Positions 43,456-52,704 of a stretch of DNA of 64,000 nucleotides are shown here, one piece after another; the stretch's first letter is position 1, and the number at the start of each line of letters is the position of its first letter. The position numbers and the translations under genes were made by a program. Source of the DNA: DASWED01 sp036394995. Its GTDB lineage: Bacteria; Actinomycetota; UBA4738; JACQTL01. Under the pieces are notes generated by a model. It was not told where the DNA came from, did no database searches, and worked only from the letters and a program-made list of their open reading frames with translations. Location of the stretch: the NCBI GenBank assembly GCA_036394995.1, contig DASWED010000062.1:56561-120560 (forward strand), written 5' to 3'.

Positions 43456-43485
43456 TTGACACCGCGCTCACCCGGTGTGGAATAT
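43456..43485 (+). promoter_or_regulatory. Possible topA promoter
   Basis: TTGACA (43456-43461) is a perfect -35 hexamer. GAATAT (43480-43485) follows at 18 bp and lies 12 bp before the topA ATG. The -10 match is modest. Confidence 0.4.
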
Positions 43486-43497
43486 GCCGAACTCCCT

Positions 43498-45870
43498 ATG
43501 GCGAAAAAGCTGGTCGTCGTCGAATCACCGACGAAGGCGAAGACCCTCGAGCGATACCTCGGCCAGGAGTTCACCGTTCGGGCTTCGTACGGACACATCC
43601 GGGACCTCCCCAAGAACAAGCTCGGGGTGGACACGGAACGCGAGTTCGAGCCCGAGTACGTGATCCCCGAGGATTCGAAGAAGGCCGTCGCCTCGCTTCA
43701 GGCTGCCCACCGCCGGGCATCCGAGGTCATCCTGGCCACCGACTTCGACCGCGAGGGCGAGGCCATCGCGTACCACGTGGCCATGATCCTGGGCCTCGAG
43801 CCCTCCGATACCAGCCGGGTGACCTTCACCGAGATCACCAAGGACGCCATCCTCGAGGCGTTCGAACACCCCCGGACCCTGGACCTCCAGCTGATCGAGG
43901 CCCAGCAGGCCCGTCGCATCCTGGACCGCCTGGTCGGCTACCGCCTGTCGCCGATCCTGTGGAAGAAGGTCCGGCCGGGCCTGTCCGCCGGCCGGGTGCA
44001 GTCCGTGGCGCTCCGGCTCATCGTCGACCGGGAGCGGGAGATCCGTGCGTTCGTCCCGGTCGAGTACTGGTCGATCGACGCCCGACTGTCCACGGACCTC
44101 GAACCCGCGTCGGAGGACGCCGGCTTCCTGGCCCGGCTGATCCAGATCGGCGACGACAAGGTGGCAGCGTCGCCGGACAAGTCGGGGCTGCTGCTCGCCA
44201 CGGAGGCCGACGGCGCGCAGCACGTCGAGAACCTCCGCCGGGCCGCCTACCGGGTCCAGGAGGTCCGCCAGCGCGAGGCGAAGCGCTCGCCGGCGCCCCC
44301 GTTCACCACGTCCACCCTCCAGCAGGAGGCGGCGCGCAAGCTGGGGTTCTCGTCGCGCAAGACCATGCGGGTGGCCCAGCAGCTGTACGAGGGGATCGAC
44401 CTCCCCGGCGAGGGCCAGACCGGCCTCATCACCTACATGCGGACGGACTCCGTGAACATCGCGGACACCGCGCTGGCCGAGCTGGCCGAGGTGGTGCGCC
44501 AGCAGTTCGGCGCCGAGTACGCGCTGGACAAGCCCCGCCGGTACAAGAAGAAGCAGCGGGGCGCGCAGGAAGCCCACGAGGCCATCCGCCCGACCTCGTC
44601 GAGGCGGCTCCCCGAAGGCGTGGAGCAGCACCTGGACCGGGACCAGGCCCGCCTGTACCGGCTGATCTGGCAGCGGGCGGTGGCGTCGCAGATGGCCGAG
44701 GCCCGGTTCGATCAGGTCTCCGTGGACATCGCCGCGGCCGCGGACAACGCTCCGGCCTACGTGCTCCGGGCCACCGGCCAGACCCTGAAGTTCGACGGGT
44801 TCCGCCGCGTGTACTTCGAGGGCCGGGACGAGCCCACCGACGAGGACCAGGAGGGTGTCCTGCCGGTGCTCACCGCCGAACAGGTTCTCCGGCTGCTGGA
44901 GGTCCTGCCGGAGCAGCACTTCACGCAGCCCCCGCCGCGGTTCTCCGAGGCGTCGCTGGTGAAGACCCTGGAGGAGCTCGGCATCGGACGTCCGTCCACG
45001 TACGCCTCGATCATCAGCGTGCTGCTGGACCGGCAGTACGTCCGCCTGGAGGAACGCCGGTTCTACCCGGAGGACGTGGGCGAGGTGGTCATCGACCTCC
45101 TGGTCGAGCACCTCCCGGACATCGTGGACGTGAACTTCACGGCGCACATGGAGGACGAGCTCGACGACATCGCCGAGGGCAAGATGCGCTGGACCCAGGT
45201 CCTCGACGAGTTCTACGGCCCGTTCGAACGCCTCCTGGAGAAGAAGGAAGACGAGATCGAACGGCCCCAGGAGGAACTCGACGAGCTGTGTCCGCTGTGC
45301 CCGCAGGAGGGACGAACGCCGGCCAAGCTCGTCGTGAAGCTGGGCCGCGCCGGCAAGTTCGTGGCATGTCCGAACTACCCGGAGTGCAGGTACACGCGCA
45401 ACGTCGGCGAGGCCACTGCGAGGCCCGAGCCGCAGGAGACGGGTGAGGCCTGTCCGGAGTGCGGGCGGCCCCTGGTGCGGAAGACGGGCCGGTACGGGCC
45501 GTTCGTTGGGTGCAGCGGGTACCCCGACTGCAAGTACATCAAGAAGGAGGCTCCGAAGGGGACCGGCGTGACCTGTCCGAAGTGCGGCCAGGGCGAGCTG
45601 GTCACGAAGCGGAGCCGCCGGGGGAAGGTCTTCTACAGCTGCAACCGGTACCCGGACTGCGACTTCGCCGTGTGGTCGAAGCCGCTGGAGGAGCCCTGCC
45701 CGAACTGCGGCGGCCTGCTCACCGCGCAGGCCGGGGGCAAGTCCAAGTGCGTGGTGTGCGGCTCGATCGTCCAGGATGGCACCCTGGTCAAGGTGGGCAC
45801 CGCGCCCGCCGGCGACGGGGCGGGGTCGCCGAACGGCGGGGGCCAGCCCGGGCAGCCCGCCACCTCCTAG
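43498..45870 (+). CDS. topA: DNA topoisomerase I
   Basis: Type IA topoisomerase of 790 aa that relaxes negative supercoils. TOPRIM domain with E9 and TDFDREGEA (81-89), the LSAGRVQSVALRLI segment (162-175), and catalytic Tyr313 in GLITYMRTDS. After residue about 590 come four Cys4 zinc-ribbon units (CPLC...C, CPECG...C, CPKCG...C, CPNCG...CVVC), followed by a short Gly/Ser tail. Mycobacterial and Streptomyces enzymes lack zinc ribbons. ATG 43498 opens with the standard MAKKLVVVESP. It is followed by tmk and holB, a common actinobacterial order. Confidence 0.96.
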   Translation: MAKKLVVVESPTKAKTLERYLGQEFTVRASYGHIRDLPKNKLGVDTEREFEPEYVIPEDSKKAVASLQAAHRRASEVILATDFDREGEAIAYHVAMILGLEPSDTSRVTFTEITKDAILEAFEHPRTLDLQLIEAQQARRILDRLVGYRLSPILWKKVRPGLSAGRVQSVALRLIVDREREIRAFVPVEYWSIDARLSTDLEPASEDAGFLARLIQIGDDKVAASPDKSGLLLATEADGAQHVENLRRAAYRVQEVRQREAKRSPAPPFTTSTLQQEAARKLGFSSRKTMRVAQQLYEGIDLPGEGQTGLITYMRTDSVNIADTALAELAEVVRQQFGAEYALDKPRRYKKKQRGAQEAHEAIRPTSSRRLPEGVEQHLDRDQARLYRLIWQRAVASQMAEARFDQVSVDIAAAADNAPAYVLRATGQTLKFDGFRRVYFEGRDEPTDEDQEGVLPVLTAEQVLRLLEVLPEQHFTQPPPRFSEASLVKTLEELGIGRPSTYASIISVLLDRQYVRLEERRFYPEDVGEVVIDLLVEHLPDIVDVNFTAHMEDELDDIAEGKMRWTQVLDEFYGPFERLLEKKEDEIERPQEELDELCPLCPQEGRTPAKLVVKLGRAGKFVACPNYPECRYTRNVGEATARPEPQETGEACPECGRPLVRKTGRYGPFVGCSGYPDCKYIKKEAPKGTGVTCPKCGQGELVTKRSRRGKVFYSCNRYPDCDFAVWSKPLEEPCPNCGGLLTAQAGGKSKCVVCGSIVQDGTLVKVGTAPAGDGAGSPNGGGQPGQPATS

Positions 45871-45899
45871 GTCGTTCGCGAAGAGGCGAGGGGAACCGA

Positions 45900-48005
45900 G
45901 TGTCGAGCCTGGCCGACGAGGTCGCGGCCCTCCGGGGCACGAAGCCCGCCACGCTCAAGGATCTCCTGCGCCATCCGTCCTTCTCCAGGCTCATGGCGGC
46001 GATGACCGTGTCGTCGCTGGGGGACTGGGTGGGGTTCGTCGCGGTGGCCTCGCTGGTGGTCCGCCTGGGGGGATCCACGGCGAAGGCGTCCTACGCGGTG
46101 GCCGGCGTGATGATCGCCCGGATGCTCCCGTCGATCGTGTTCGGCCCCTTCGCCGGCGTGATCGTGGACCGGGTGAACCGCAAGCACCTCATGATCGGCG
46201 CCGACATCGCCCGCGGGGCCATGTACGCGTCGATGCCGCTGGTCGGCGCGCTGTGGGGGATCTACGTCCTGTCGTTCTTCATCGAGTCGCTGGCCCTGCT
46301 GTGGGTCCCGGCCAAGGACTCGAGCGTGCCGAACCTGGTCCCTCGCCGCCAGATCATGAACGCGAACACGGTGGCGATGGCCACCACCTACGGAACGCTT
46401 CCCCTGGGCGGCATCATCTTCACCCTGCTGGCGGGCCTGGCCACGGCGATCGGGAACAAGGTCCCGTACTTCGCCCACAACAAGGAGTTCCTGGCGCTGT
46501 GGCTGGACGCCCTCACCTTCGGCTTCTCGGCCTACATGGTCAGCCGGCTGCCCATCGACGCCATGCGCCCCACCTCGAGGCAGCGGTTCCGGCTGTCCCG
46601 CGCCGGCGAGGACATCCGCGACGGCATCCGGTTCCTTCGCGGGCACTCGCTGGCCCGGGCCATGACCGTGGGCATCGTGGTCGCGTTCGCCGGTGTCGGT
46701 TCGGTGATGGCGATCGGCCCGATCTTCGCCCAGCAGACCGTCCACGCCGGGGCGCCGGGGTGGGGGTTCCTGGTCACCGCCCTGGGGGTCGGCATGGGGA
46801 TCGGGATGGCGTCGGTGCCCCAGGTCAGCAAGTTCGTGGAGCGCGACCTCCTGTTCCCGATCACCATGATGGGCGCCGCGATCATGCTGGCCGTCGTCGC
46901 GGCCATGCCGAACATCGCGCTCGCCGCCTTCATGACGGTGCTGATGGGGATCTTCGCGGGGGCCACGTGGGTGAACGGCTACGCGCTGCTCCAGGAGAAC
47001 GTGGCCGACGAGTACCGGGGGCGGACCTTCGGCGCCCTCACCGTGATGTCGCGCCTGGGGCTGTTCGTGTCGCTCGCCGGGTTCCCCGCGCTGGCCGGCG
47101 TGCTGGGGGACCACGGGTTCCACCTCGGGCGGTTCCGGGTGGATCTGTCGGGCACCCGGCTGGCGCTGTGGATCGGCGCCGGACTGGCCGTGGTCGGGGC
47201 GCTGACCACCCGCCGGGGCCTGCGACGCCACCGTCTGGCCAAGCCGGTACCGTTGACACTCATGCCGCGGCTGAAGAAAGGGCCCCGTCGCGGGGTCCTC
47301 ATCGCGTTCGAAGGGGTCGAGGGAGCAGGCAAGGGGACCCAGATCCGCCTGGCCCGCGAGTACCTCGAGCAGGAGGGATTCGAGGTCCTGGTGACGCGCG
47401 AGCCCGGTGGCACGGAGCTGGGGGAGCGGGTGCGGAGCCTGCTGCTCGATCCCGCCACCGGCATGGTGGAGCCGCGCACGGAGGCGCTGCTGTTCGCCGC
47501 GAGCCGCTCGCAGCACGTGGCCACGGTGATCCGGCCGGCGCTCGAGGAGGGGAAGGTCGTGCTGTGCGACCGGTACGTGGACTCCTCGCTGGCATACCAG
47601 GGGGTGGCCCGGGGCCTCGGCGAGCAGGACGTGCTGACGCTCAATGTGTGGGCCACGCAGGGACTGTTCCCGGACCTCGTGATCCTGCTGCACATCGAAC
47701 CCGAGCTGGGGCTGAACCGGTCCGGCGAGGCCGACCGGATCGAATCCGAGGGCGCGTCGTTCATGGCCAAGGTGGCCGACGCGTACCTCCGCATCGCGGA
47801 GGAGCATCCGGAACGGTTCGTCACGGTGGACTCGAACCGGCCCCCGGACGTCGTGCACGAGGAGGTCCGCGACGCGCTCCGCCGGCTCCTCCGGTCGCAC
47901 GTCGGGACCGACACCCCGGCGTACGGGACGGTGGTGGCCCCGGCCGCCGGCACCGAGCCCCAGGGGAACGGACGCCGGCGCCCCCGGCTCCCCCGGGCGG
48001 AGTAG
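45900..48005 (+). CDS. tmk: MFS-like membrane domain fused to thymidylate kinase
   Basis: One uninterrupted 701-aa frame. Residues 1-450 form an MFS-type 12-helix domain (GPFAGVIVDRVNRKHLM motif A; repeated DEYRGRTFGALTVMSRLG). Residues 455-680 are a complete dTMP kinase: P-loop FEGVEGAGKGTQ (K478), TREPGGTELGE, DRYVDSSLAYQG and lid ADRIESEG. The kinase phosphorylates dTMP to dTDP. Fused MFS-Tmk proteins are known from Streptomyces, so this is not a sequencing artefact, but the role of the transporter half is unknown. An internal ATG at 47262 could give a free kinase but has no ribosome site. GTG 45900 follows AGGGGAA. Confidence 0.9.
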   Translation: MSSLADEVAALRGTKPATLKDLLRHPSFSRLMAAMTVSSLGDWVGFVAVASLVVRLGGSTAKASYAVAGVMIARMLPSIVFGPFAGVIVDRVNRKHLMIGADIARGAMYASMPLVGALWGIYVLSFFIESLALLWVPAKDSSVPNLVPRRQIMNANTVAMATTYGTLPLGGIIFTLLAGLATAIGNKVPYFAHNKEFLALWLDALTFGFSAYMVSRLPIDAMRPTSRQRFRLSRAGEDIRDGIRFLRGHSLARAMTVGIVVAFAGVGSVMAIGPIFAQQTVHAGAPGWGFLVTALGVGMGIGMASVPQVSKFVERDLLFPITMMGAAIMLAVVAAMPNIALAAFMTVLMGIFAGATWVNGYALLQENVADEYRGRTFGALTVMSRLGLFVSLAGFPALAGVLGDHGFHLGRFRVDLSGTRLALWIGAGLAVVGALTTRRGLRRHRLAKPVPLTLMPRLKKGPRRGVLIAFEGVEGAGKGTQIRLAREYLEQEGFEVLVTREPGGTELGERVRSLLLDPATGMVEPRTEALLFAASRSQHVATVIRPALEEGKVVLCDRYVDSSLAYQGVARGLGEQDVLTLNVWATQGLFPDLVILLHIEPELGLNRSGEADRIESEGASFMAKVADAYLRIAEEHPERFVTVDSNRPPDVVHEEVRDALRRLLRSHVGTDTPAYGTVVAPAAGTEPQGNGRRRPRLPRAE

Positions 48006-48013
48006 GCGGGACG

Positions 48014-49147
48014 GTGCCGGACCTCGCCGAGACGCTCTCCAGCCCGGTCCTGCGCGCGGTGCCGGGACAGGACGCGGCCGTCGGGTTCCTGGTGCAGGCG
48101 GTGCACCGGCCCCACCATGCGTACCTCCTGGCCGGCCCGGAGGGCGGGGGGAAGCAGCAGGTCGCCCGGGCCTTCGCCGCCGCGCTGCTGTGCCCGTCCG
48201 GCGGGTGCGGGGAGTGTCGGGCCTGCGCGCTGGCGCTGGCCGACAAGCATCCGAACGTGTTCGTGGTGGAGCCGGAGGGCCGGGACATCCACGTGGAGAC
48301 GGTCCGCCAGGAGGTGTGGCACCCGGCGTACCGGACGGCACCCGAGCCCGGGAGAAAGGTGTTCGTGATCCGGGAGGCCGACCGGCTGAACCCGAGCGCC
48401 GCGGACGTGCTGCTGAAGGTCCTGGAGGAGCCCCCGGCCGACGCGGTCCTGCTGCTGCTGTCGGCCCGGCCCGACGAGCTGCCGGAGACCGTCCTGTCCC
48501 GGTGCCACGTGGTGTCGTTCCAGCCCCTGGCGGAGCCGTTCGTGGCGACGGCGCTGGAGGCCGAGGGGGTGCCCACGGAGACGGCGCTCCTGGCGGCCCG
48601 CCTGGCGGGAGGGAACCTCGGCCGGGCCCGGCGCATCGCGACGGCGGGCGACGGCCTGTCGTTCCGGGACGCGGCGCGGGAGGCCCTGGCACTGGCCGCG
48701 GCGGGCCCGGCCGGCGGCCTCGCGGCGGCGGACGTGGTGCTCGTCGCGGCGGCCCGGTACCGCGACGGGCTGAAGGACGAGCTGCAGCGCGAGCTGACCC
48801 CGTTCCGGGACGCGCGGGGCCGGACCGAGGACGCATTCCGGGGGCTGGTCCGGCGCCTGGAGGACCGGCACAAGCGCCGTCTCCGCCGGGCCGAACGCGA
48901 CTACGTGGACTGGGTGCTGCTCTCGGCGTCGGCGCTCCTGCGCGACCGCCTCCTGGTGGCCGCGGGCGGTGACCCCGCATGGAGGATCAACATCGACACC
49001 GCGTCGGAGGACCTCCCGGCGCTGTCGCCGGCCGCCGCGGGTAGGGTCCTGGCCCGTCTGGAGGAGACCCGCGCCGACGTCGCCGACGAGACCAACCTCA
49101 ACCTCCGCCTGGTGCTGGAACAGGCCTTCCTCTCACTTTCCGCATGA
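48014..49147 (+). CDS. holB: DNA polymerase III delta-prime subunit
   Basis: The 377-aa clamp-loader subunit has an AAA+ domain with a degenerate P-loop GPEGGGKQQ (41-49), a zinc module (C60, C65, C68, C71: CPSGGCGECRAC) and the sensor region KVLEEPPADAVLLLLSARPDELPETVLSRC. Delta-prime is a stator that does not hydrolyse ATP, so the unusual P-loop is expected. It follows tmk by 8 bp, the usual topA-tmk-holB order. GTG start with only a weak ribosome site. The C-terminal half is helical as in clamp-loader collars. Confidence 0.9.
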   Translation: MPDLAETLSSPVLRAVPGQDAAVGFLVQAVHRPHHAYLLAGPEGGGKQQVARAFAAALLCPSGGCGECRACALALADKHPNVFVVEPEGRDIHVETVRQEVWHPAYRTAPEPGRKVFVIREADRLNPSAADVLLKVLEEPPADAVLLLLSARPDELPETVLSRCHVVSFQPLAEPFVATALEAEGVPTETALLAARLAGGNLGRARRIATAGDGLSFRDAAREALALAAAGPAGGLAAADVVLVAAARYRDGLKDELQRELTPFRDARGRTEDAFRGLVRRLEDRHKRRLRRAERDYVDWVLLSASALLRDRLLVAAGGDPAWRINIDTASEDLPALSPAAAGRVLARLEETRADVADETNLNLRLVLEQAFLSLSA

Positions 49148-49252
49148 ACCCCGTGGGCCGGGTGGGGGAGGCCAGCCACCCCCGAAACCGGCATGCCGGC
49201 ATCACCGACGGACGGTCTCCGCGGTGGGACCATCGAGGCAGGTGATGAACAG

Positions 49253-49630
49253 ATGACCGTTCGCGTGATGATCGTGGATGACCAGGCACCGTTCCGGCTG
49301 GCGGCCAGGATGGTGGTGGAGACCACCGACGGGTTCGACGTGGTGGGGGAGGCCGAGACCGGCGAGCAGTCCGTGGAGCTGGCCCACGAGCTCGACCCCG
49401 ACCTCGTGCTGATGGACGTGAACCTCCCGGGCATCGACGGGCCGGAGGCCACGAGGAAGATCCTCGAGACGGCGAACCACCGCGTGGTGATCCTGCTGCT
49501 CTCCACGTACGAGGAGGCCGAGTACGGGCCTCGGGCCGCCGAGTGCGGGGCCGCCGCCTACATCCCGAAGTCCTCGTTCAGCCCCGAGCGGCTGGCGGAG
49601 GCGTGGGCCGCCGCGTCCTCAACGGCCTGA
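49253..49630 (+). CDS. Single-domain response regulator receiver
   Basis: A 125-aa CheY-like receiver without an output domain. The acidic pocket VDD (8-10), phosphoacceptor Asp55 (VLMDVNLPG), Thr/Ser switch (LLSTYE) and Lys in IPKSSF are all present, so it should be phosphorylatable. ATG 49253 is chosen because the receiver starts directly; upstream starts add unrelated residues. No histidine kinase is encoded in the window. It could be an intermediate in a phosphorelay for the two regulators at 50.7-52.7 kb, which is speculation. Confidence 0.88.
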   Translation: MTVRVMIVDDQAPFRLAARMVVETTDGFDVVGEAETGEQSVELAHELDPDLVLMDVNLPGIDGPEATRKILETANHRVVILLLSTYEEAEYGPRAAECGAAAYIPKSSFSPERLAEAWAAASSTA

Positions 49631-49645
49631 ACGAGGGACCACTGG

Positions 49646-49662
49646 TAGTCTGCGCCAGACTA
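49646..49662. terminator. Bidirectional hairpin between convergent genes
   Basis: TAGTCTG-CGC-CAGACTA is a perfect 7-bp stem with a 3-nt loop, between the receiver stop (49630) and the convergent exported protein, whose stop codon (49660-49662) is part of the stem. Position and symmetry suit a terminator for both genes. Confidence 0.5.
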
Positions 49663-50406
49663 GCCGAGCATCTCCTGCCCGGTGAACGTACAGGCGTGGG
49701 TGTCCGGATCGACGTGCTGGGTGACGAACGCCGTCTCGACCTGCCCGTCAGCCCACAGGACCTGGACGGTGGCCGCATAGTCCGCCGTCGTCAGGGGGGT
49801 GAGTTGGGCCCCCTGGAACGTCGTCGAGGCGACGCCGTCCTTGTTCGACCACGTGATCCGGGTGGACACTGCAAGCTTCGTGTCGAAGTACATGGTCGCT
49901 CCGTCGGAACAGACCCCAGAGAACTGCCCGAGGGCGTTCTCCACGAAATGCGGCGTTCCACCGAAGTCGTTGGCGATCGTGACCGACCCGTGGTCGACGA
50001 CCCCTGTCCCGCGGATCGCATCTGCGCCGCAGGTCCACTCACTGGGGCCCGTCGAGTTCAGGATCTGGCCGGCGCTGCACGTCGTCGGGAGGCGGTACGC
50101 GGGCGCGACCCTGAGCGCGACGTTGCCGTTCGTCCCGCCGCCGGTGAGCCCCGTCCCGGCCTTCACGCCCGTGATCGTGCCATTCGAGAACTGGATCTGC
50201 TTCTCGTTCACGCCGCAGGGTGAGGTCGGAGCAGCCCCTTGGGCGACCCTGTCGATGGTCCCCGTCGCCGTTCCCGAGATCACGAGGCAGCCCGTGTAGT
50301 GGGGGACCGCCGCCGACGCGACCGCCCAGAAGTGCGTCCCGACGGCGGAGAGGCCCGCCGAGACGACGGCGACCGCCGCGATGGTGGTGAGACGGGGTGC
50401 GCGCAT
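49660..50406 (-). CDS. Exported protein with fibre-like GTGLTGGG segment
   Basis: A 248-aa protein with a signal peptide (residues 5-32, AVASAAVP). After a Cys-containing head comes IQFSNGTITGVKAGTGLTGG, a motif seen in phage tail fibres and trimeric surface proteins, then a beta-rich C-terminal domain with four more cysteines. No enzyme domain is visible, and a surface or matrix protein is likely. ATG 50406 is favoured over the upstream ATG (50433) because AAGGAGGG lies 4 nt before it. The 282-bp gap upstream holds no recognisable gene; a TTGACC on the minus strand near 50466-50472 may be a -35. Confidence 0.7.
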   Translation of the reverse strand: MRAPRLTTIAAVAVVSAGLSAVGTHFWAVASAAVPHYTGCLVISGTATGTIDRVAQGAAPTSPCGVNEKQIQFSNGTITGVKAGTGLTGGGTNGNVALRVAPAYRLPTTCSAGQILNSTGPSEWTCGADAIRGTGVVDHGSVTIANDFGGTPHFVENALGQFSGVCSDGATMYFDTKLAVSTRITWSNKDGVASTTFQGAQLTPLTTADYAATVQVLWADGQVETAFVTQHVDPDTHACTFTGQEMLG

Positions 50407-50688
50407 GGGTCCCTCCTTGCGCTTCCGCGGCAACGGCTCAATAGAAGCATCGGCATTCGGGGGAGGTCAAGAGGTCGTTCGTACGCCCGACGGCCTGTCA
50501 GCTGGCTTACTCGAGGCCGACTCCATGCGCCCACCGATCACGCGGCCCGCGCCGGCGAATGGAAGACGGCCAGCCCCCGGGCGGCCGGTGGCCACCACCA
50601 CCCCGGACCTGCATGTTCCCGCCGGGTGTTCGGGGGCCACCCCGCTGTTCGCACGAACGCGCCGCGGGCTACCGTGCCCACGAACGGG

Positions 50689-51363
50689 TCAGGAGGCTGG
50701 GCGGGTCTCGTTCAGGTATGCGAGGACCGCCATCACCCGGCGGTGGACGTCTCGCTCCTCCGAGAGCCCGAGCTTGTGGAACAGGGAGTTGATGTGCTTC
50801 TCGACGGCACGCTCGGTGAGGAACAGCGACCGCGCGATCGCGGCGTTGTTCTCGCCCTGTGCCATGTGGGACAGGACCTCTCGCTCGCGTTCGGTGAGCT
50901 CGGAGAGAGGGGAGTGCGCCATCCGGTCCTTCGCCGCCACGAGCGCCTCGACGACCTTGGGGTCGAGGACGGAACCTCCCCGGGACACCTCGGTGAGGGC
51001 GCGGACCAGGTCGTCCACGTCGGCCACCCGCTCCTTCAGCAGGTACCCCAGGCCGGCCGCGCCGTCCTTCAGGAGCTCGTACGCGTACTCCTCGTCCGCG
51101 AACTGCGACAGGACGACGACCCCGGTCTCGGGGTGCTCGGCCCGGATCGCGCGAGCCGCCCGGATCCCCTCGGTGGTGTTCGTGGGGGGCATCCGGATGT
51201 CGGTGAGCACGGCGTCGGGCCGGTGTTCCTCCACGGCCGCGATCAGCTCGTCGAAGCCCGACACGGAGGCCACCAGATCGACGGCCTCGATCGATTCGAG
51301 GAGTGCGGCTGTTCCTTCCCGGACCAGGTAGTTATCCTCGGCGAAGACCACGCGCACCGGCAT
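50689..51363 (-). CDS. NarL/FixJ-type response regulator
   Basis: This 224-aa regulator has a receiver domain (residues 3-125; Asp55 in AVLTDIRMPP) and a C-terminal LuxR helix-turn-helix (about 155-215; LTEREREVLSHMAQG, TERAVEKHINSLFHKLGL). It is divergent from a receiver-cyclase gene across 56 bp. The receivers are close paralogues: both have VREG after the acidic pocket, TDI-MPP at the phosphosite and a YLLKERVA segment. It likely acts on the shared divergent promoter region, but no kinase partner is visible. Confidence 0.92.
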   Translation of the reverse strand: MPVRVVFAEDNYLVREGTAALLESIEAVDLVASVSGFDELIAAVEEHRPDAVLTDIRMPPTNTTEGIRAARAIRAEHPETGVVVLSQFADEEYAYELLKDGAAGLGYLLKERVADVDDLVRALTEVSRGGSVLDPKVVEALVAAKDRMAHSPLSELTEREREVLSHMAQGENNAAIARSLFLTERAVEKHINSLFHKLGLSEERDVHRRVMAVLAYLNETRPAS

Positions 51364-51419
51364 GGCCGGATGGTACATGCGGCGGTCGGGGGGAGGACCG
51401 TGGACCGAGGGATCCGGCC

Positions 51420-52700
51420 ATGAACATCCGCGTGGTCCTGGGGGAGGACAACGTCCTGGTCCGGGAGGGCGTCCGGGCGCTGCTCGACGCCTCCGACGGG
51501 ATCGAGGTGGCCGGCGTGGCCGCCGACGCGCCGTCGCTCATCAAGCTGGCCGACGAGCTCACGCCGGACGTCGTTGTCACCGACATCAAGATGCCCCCGA
51601 ACTTCCAGCTGGAGGGCATCGACGCCGCCCACGAGATCCGGGCCCGCCATCCGGGCACGGGCGTGGTGGTCCTCTCGGCCCACGACGACGAGGCCTACGC
51701 GCTGGCGCTGCTGGGCAAGGGCCAGAGCGGTCTCGCCTACCTGCTGAAGGAGCGGGTGGCCGAGGGCGAGGAGCTGGTCAAGGCCATCCGCGTGGTCGCC
51801 TCGGGGGGCTCGGCCATCGACCCGGCGATCGCCGCGAGGCTGTCCGGTCGCCGCGACGCTGCCGAAGCGGACCGCGAGATCCTGGACGCCATGGCTTCCG
51901 GCCTGGGCTACGCCGAGATGGCCGAGCGCCTCGACACGACCCAGGAGGACGTGGACCGCCGGGTCACCGAGCTGTTCGGCCGCCTGGCCGGCGAGGCGGG
52001 CCGGGGAGCCTCCCACGCAGTGGACGAGTTGAAGCGCCTTCACGCCGCGGTCGTGGACAGCGAGGCCTCGGCGCGAGCCCTGCGCTCGTTCGTCCCGAGC
52101 GGCGTCGCCGAGAAGATCGGGCGCGAGGGTGCGGTGCTCCAGGAGGAGGTGGAGGCCTCGATCCTGTTCTCCGACATCCGGGGGTTCTCTTCGGTGGCCG
52201 AGACCACTCCGGCCCGCGAGCTGGCCGAGATCCTGGTCCGGCATCTCTCCGCCATGGCCGAGGTGGTGACGGAGCACGACGGCACCATCGACAAGTTCGC
52301 CGGCGACGGCGTCATGGCGGTGTTCGGCGCGCCGAACCCCCAACCGGACCACGCCGCGCTGGCCGTCCGGTGCGCGCTGGCCATGCAGCAGCGGCAGGCC
52401 CAGCTGAACGAGGAGTCCATCGGGCAGGGGCTGCGGCCGGTGCACGTGGGGATCGGCGTAAACACCGGCGTCGTGATCGCCGGAACCGTGGGCGGGGGTG
52501 GCCGGCTCGAGTACACGGTCCTGGGCGACGCGGTGAACGTGGCCCAGCGCCTCCAGTCCACCGCCGCGGCCGGGGAGGTGCTGATCACGGGCGCCACGGT
52601 CCAGGCGTGCGAGTCCGCTCGGTTCCGCCTGGAGCCGCGCGGGGCACAACCGGTCAAGGGCCGGAAGGAAGCCGTCGAGGTCTTCCGCGTGCTGGAATGA
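51420..52700 (+). CDS. Response regulator with degenerate HTH and class III nucleotidyl cyclase
   Basis: The 426-aa protein begins with a NarL-type receiver (3-125, Asp55). Residues 150-190 (REILDAMASGLGYAEMAERL...DVDRRVTELFGRL) align with the LuxR HTH of the divergent paralogue but the recognition helix has drifted. A class III cyclase follows (about 240-420). Metal Asp252 (FSDIRGFS) and Asp296 (KFAGDGVM), Lys292 and Asp370 (adenine-specifying positions, VLGDAVN) and transition-state Asn373/Arg377 are all present, so it should make cAMP. Phosphorylation of the receiver probably controls the cyclase. Confidence 0.92.
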   Translation: MNIRVVLGEDNVLVREGVRALLDASDGIEVAGVAADAPSLIKLADELTPDVVVTDIKMPPNFQLEGIDAAHEIRARHPGTGVVVLSAHDDEAYALALLGKGQSGLAYLLKERVAEGEELVKAIRVVASGGSAIDPAIAARLSGRRDAAEADREILDAMASGLGYAEMAERLDTTQEDVDRRVTELFGRLAGEAGRGASHAVDELKRLHAAVVDSEASARALRSFVPSGVAEKIGREGAVLQEEVEASILFSDIRGFSSVAETTPARELAEILVRHLSAMAEVVTEHDGTIDKFAGDGVMAVFGAPNPQPDHAALAVRCALAMQQRQAQLNEESIGQGLRPVHVGIGVNTGVVIAGTVGGGGRLEYTVLGDAVNVAQRLQSTAAAGEVLITGATVQACESARFRLEPRGAQPVKGRKEAVEVFRVLE

Positions 52701-52704
52701 TGGG

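Noticed and set aside
45867..48980. 1037-codon minus-strand frame opposite tmk and holB
   Set aside because: Antisense shadow without recognisable domains; both plus-strand genes are certain.
49188..49199. CCGGCATGCCGG palindrome upstream of the receiver gene
   Set aside because: GC-rich 12-bp palindromes occur by chance in such DNA and no second copy or promoter geometry supports an operator.
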